A stretch of 7,520 bases of DNA from Pseudomonadota bacterium (GTDB taxonomy: Bacteria > Pseudomonadota > Alphaproteobacteria > Rhizobiales > Hyphomicrobiaceae): assembly GCA_023412745.1 (NCBI GenBank), contig JAEZBZ010000084.1, forward strand, positions 1 through 7,520, written 5' to 3'. The notes beneath the pieces were generated by a model. It was not told where the DNA came from, did no database searches, and was given only the letters and a program-made list of their open reading frames with translations. The position numbers were made by a program, and so were the translations under genes. Shown here in pieces: positions 6,103-7,520 of this stretch (the first letter of the stretch is position 1; each line of letters starts with the position of its first letter).

Positions 6103-7473
6103 TTACGCAGCGTCCGTCACCACGCGATTGCGCCCGGTGTGCTTGGCCGAGTACAGAGCCTTGTCGGCGCGCCTGAACATTGCCGATGGCGTGTCATCGC
6201 ACGACTCCAAGGTGGCTACTCCGGCGCTTGCCGTCACGCAAACATCAAAACCGGTTTCGACGCGAAATGGCTGCGCTGCGATGCAATTTCTGAGACGCTC
6301 GCCGACTTGAAACGCACTCTGATTGTCGGTATTAGGCATAACAATAATGAACTCTTCGCCGCCGAACCGGCAAACAAGGTCGATACTGCGCGTATTGCCA
6401 CGCAACCGCTCCGCAAACTCCGTCAGCACCAGATCACCCACATCGTGGCCGTAAGAGTCGTTGATCCGTTTGAAGTAGTCGATATCCACCACGAGGATCG
6501 ACAGCGGCCGCCCGTCGTTCACCGATTCAGCCACCAGCGCCTTCAGGTGGCTTTCCATGTAACGGCGGTTGAACAACCCCGTTAGCGCATCCCGGACCGA
6601 CAACTCCACGCTCTGGACCAGACGGCTCCTGAGCTGCTCGGAGTACCGCTTGCGCGTGATCTGCGTGCGCACGCGGGCGAGCATTTCGTGGCGCTCGATC
6701 GGGCGCACCAGATAGTCGTTCACGCCGAGATCCAGCCCGCGCAGCAGGCGCGCCTCGTCACCGGGCTCGACAAGGATGATGATCGGCAGATGACGCGTGC
6801 GGTCCACCGAGCGCACCTGGCTGCATAAGCGCAACCCGTCAGCCCCCGCCAGGCTCAAGCTGACGATGAGCAGGTCGAAATCCTGGTTCGCGGTAGCGAT
6901 CAGTGCCGTTTGCGGATCACCGACCACCTGGGTTTCGTGAAATTTGCCAAGTGCGTCCACAATGCGCGCAGCTGACCGGCCATGATCATCCACGAGAAGG
7001 ATATGCCCGCCGGCATTGATCAAACTGTCTTCCTGGCCATCGCGCGGCGGCAATCCCATGCGCTCGGCGGTTTCCGCGCGCATCAGCATCTCGTCGTTCA
7101 GAACCTTAAGACGCGCCAGATTGCGCACCCGCGTAATCAGCGCGATGTCATCGACCGGCTTGGTCAGGAAATCGTCGGCACCAGCCTCGAGGCCCTGGAT
7201 CTTGTCGGAGGGCTGATCGAGCGCCGTCACCATGACCACCGGCACATGACGTGTAGCCGGCTGAGCCTTGAGGCGGCGAGATACCTCGAAACCATCCATC
7301 CCGGGCATCATCACATCGAGCAGCACGACATCGACGCGCTCGCGCGCGCATATGTCGAGCGCATCGCGCCCCGTTTGTGCCGTGAGAACTTCAAAGTATT
7401 CGGCTGAAAGCCTTGCTTCGAGAAGTTTTATGTTTGCAGGAATGTCGTCGACAACCAATACGCGCGCCGTCAT
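6103..7473 (-). CDS. pleD: Response regulator PleD: two receiver domains plus GGDEF diguanylate cyclase
   Basis: Makes c-di-GMP from two GTP when phosphorylated and dimerised; in Caulobacter, PleC/DivJ phosphorylation and polar location drive the motile-to-stalked transition. 456 residues (Caulobacter PleD 454). REC1 (1-120) has Asp9/10, phospho-acceptor Asp53 (LLDVMMPGMDG) and Lys105 (TKP). REC2 (about 157-272) keeps VDD at 161-163, but the acceptor position is Ser205 and the lysine is Arg257, so it is a non-phosphorylated adaptor, as in known PleD. The GGDEF domain (about 290-453) has an intact active site GGEEF (371-375), metal ligands Asp330 and Glu373, base-binding Asn338, and inhibitory I-site RSID (362-365) five residues upstream, so it should be active and product-inhibited. 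ATG at 7473 is preceded by AGGG with 6-nt spacing. divK is expected just upstream, outside the window. Confidence 0.97.
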   Translation of the reverse strand: MTARVLVVDDIPANIKLLEARLSAEYFEVLTAQTGRDALDICARERVDVVLLDVMMPGMDGFEVSRRLKAQPATRHVPVVMVTALDQPSDKIQGLEAGADDFLTKPVDDIALITRVRNLARLKVLNDEMLMRAETAERMGLPPRDGQEDSLINAGGHILLVDDHGRSAARIVDALGKFHETQVVGDPQTALIATANQDFDLLIVSLSLAGADGLRLCSQVRSVDRTRHLPIIILVEPGDEARLLRGLDLGVNDYLVRPIERHEMLARVRTQITRKRYSEQLRSRLVQSVELSVRDALTGLFNRRYMESHLKALVAESVNDGRPLSILVVDIDYFKRINDSYGHDVGDLVLTEFAERLRGNTRSIDLVCRFGGEEFIIVMPNTDNQSAFQVGERLRNCIAAQPFRVETGFDVCVTASAGVATLESCDDTPSAMFRRADKALYSAKHTGRNRVVTDAA

Positions 7474-7520
7474 GGCAAACCCTACACAGAACTGACAGGT
7501 ACCCGCGCATCTCCAATGAA
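7474..7520 (-). other. Upstream edge of pleD, expected divK-pleD junction
   Basis: Only 47 nt are visible. On the minus strand it holds the AGGG ribosome site of pleD, and two of the three reading frames are open to the edge. The end of divK, the usual partner before pleD in this group, cannot be identified in so short a stretch, and no promoter is evident. Confidence 0.3.

Overview
The window reads as ordinary chromosomal core sequence from a GC-rich alphaproteobacterium, most likely of the order Hyphomicrobiales (rhizobia/Hyphomicrobium-like). Three things point there: the gene order topA - rnr - DUF983 gene - NUDIX gene - rpmG facing a pleD gene, which I recall as typical of that group; a PleD-type two-receiver diguanylate cyclase that aligns residue for residue in its N-terminal half with Caulobacter PleD; and a cysteine-free 55-residue L33. 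Genus cannot be settled from the sequence alone.

Layout, left to right. 1-1524 (+): the C-terminal part of DNA topoisomerase I (topA), cut by the window edge. 1616-3913 (+): complete rnr, encoding RNase R. 4050-4493 (+): a small DUF983 membrane protein with two CxxC pairs. 4522-5265 (+): a NUDIX hydrolase of the type with an interrupted Nudix box. 5359-5526 (+): rpmG (ribosomal protein L33), too short for routine ORF calls, with its own good sigma-70-like promoter. 5527-6102: a 576-bp gene-free gap between convergent genes, holding several short inverted repeats but no convincing gene. 6103-7473 (-): complete pleD. 7474-7520: the upstream edge of pleD, where divK would be expected just outside the window.

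The four plus-strand genes topA, rnr, DUF983 and NUDIX lie close together (gaps of 91, 136 and 28 nt) and could share transcripts. Their roles are relief of negative supercoiling, degradation of structured RNA, an unknown membrane function, and hydrolysis of a nucleotide- or CoA-type diphosphate. rpmG probably starts its own transcript. pleD belongs to a different regulatory world, c-di-GMP and cell-cycle/polarity control, and is transcribed toward rpmG.

No mobile element, CRISPR array, tRNA or rRNA was seen, and I found no clear new multi-gene system. The points most worth a second look are the dyad-rich convergent gap, the possible leader control of rpmG, the conserved but uncharacterised DUF983 gene, and a tiny ORF that bridges the topA stop and the rnr start.
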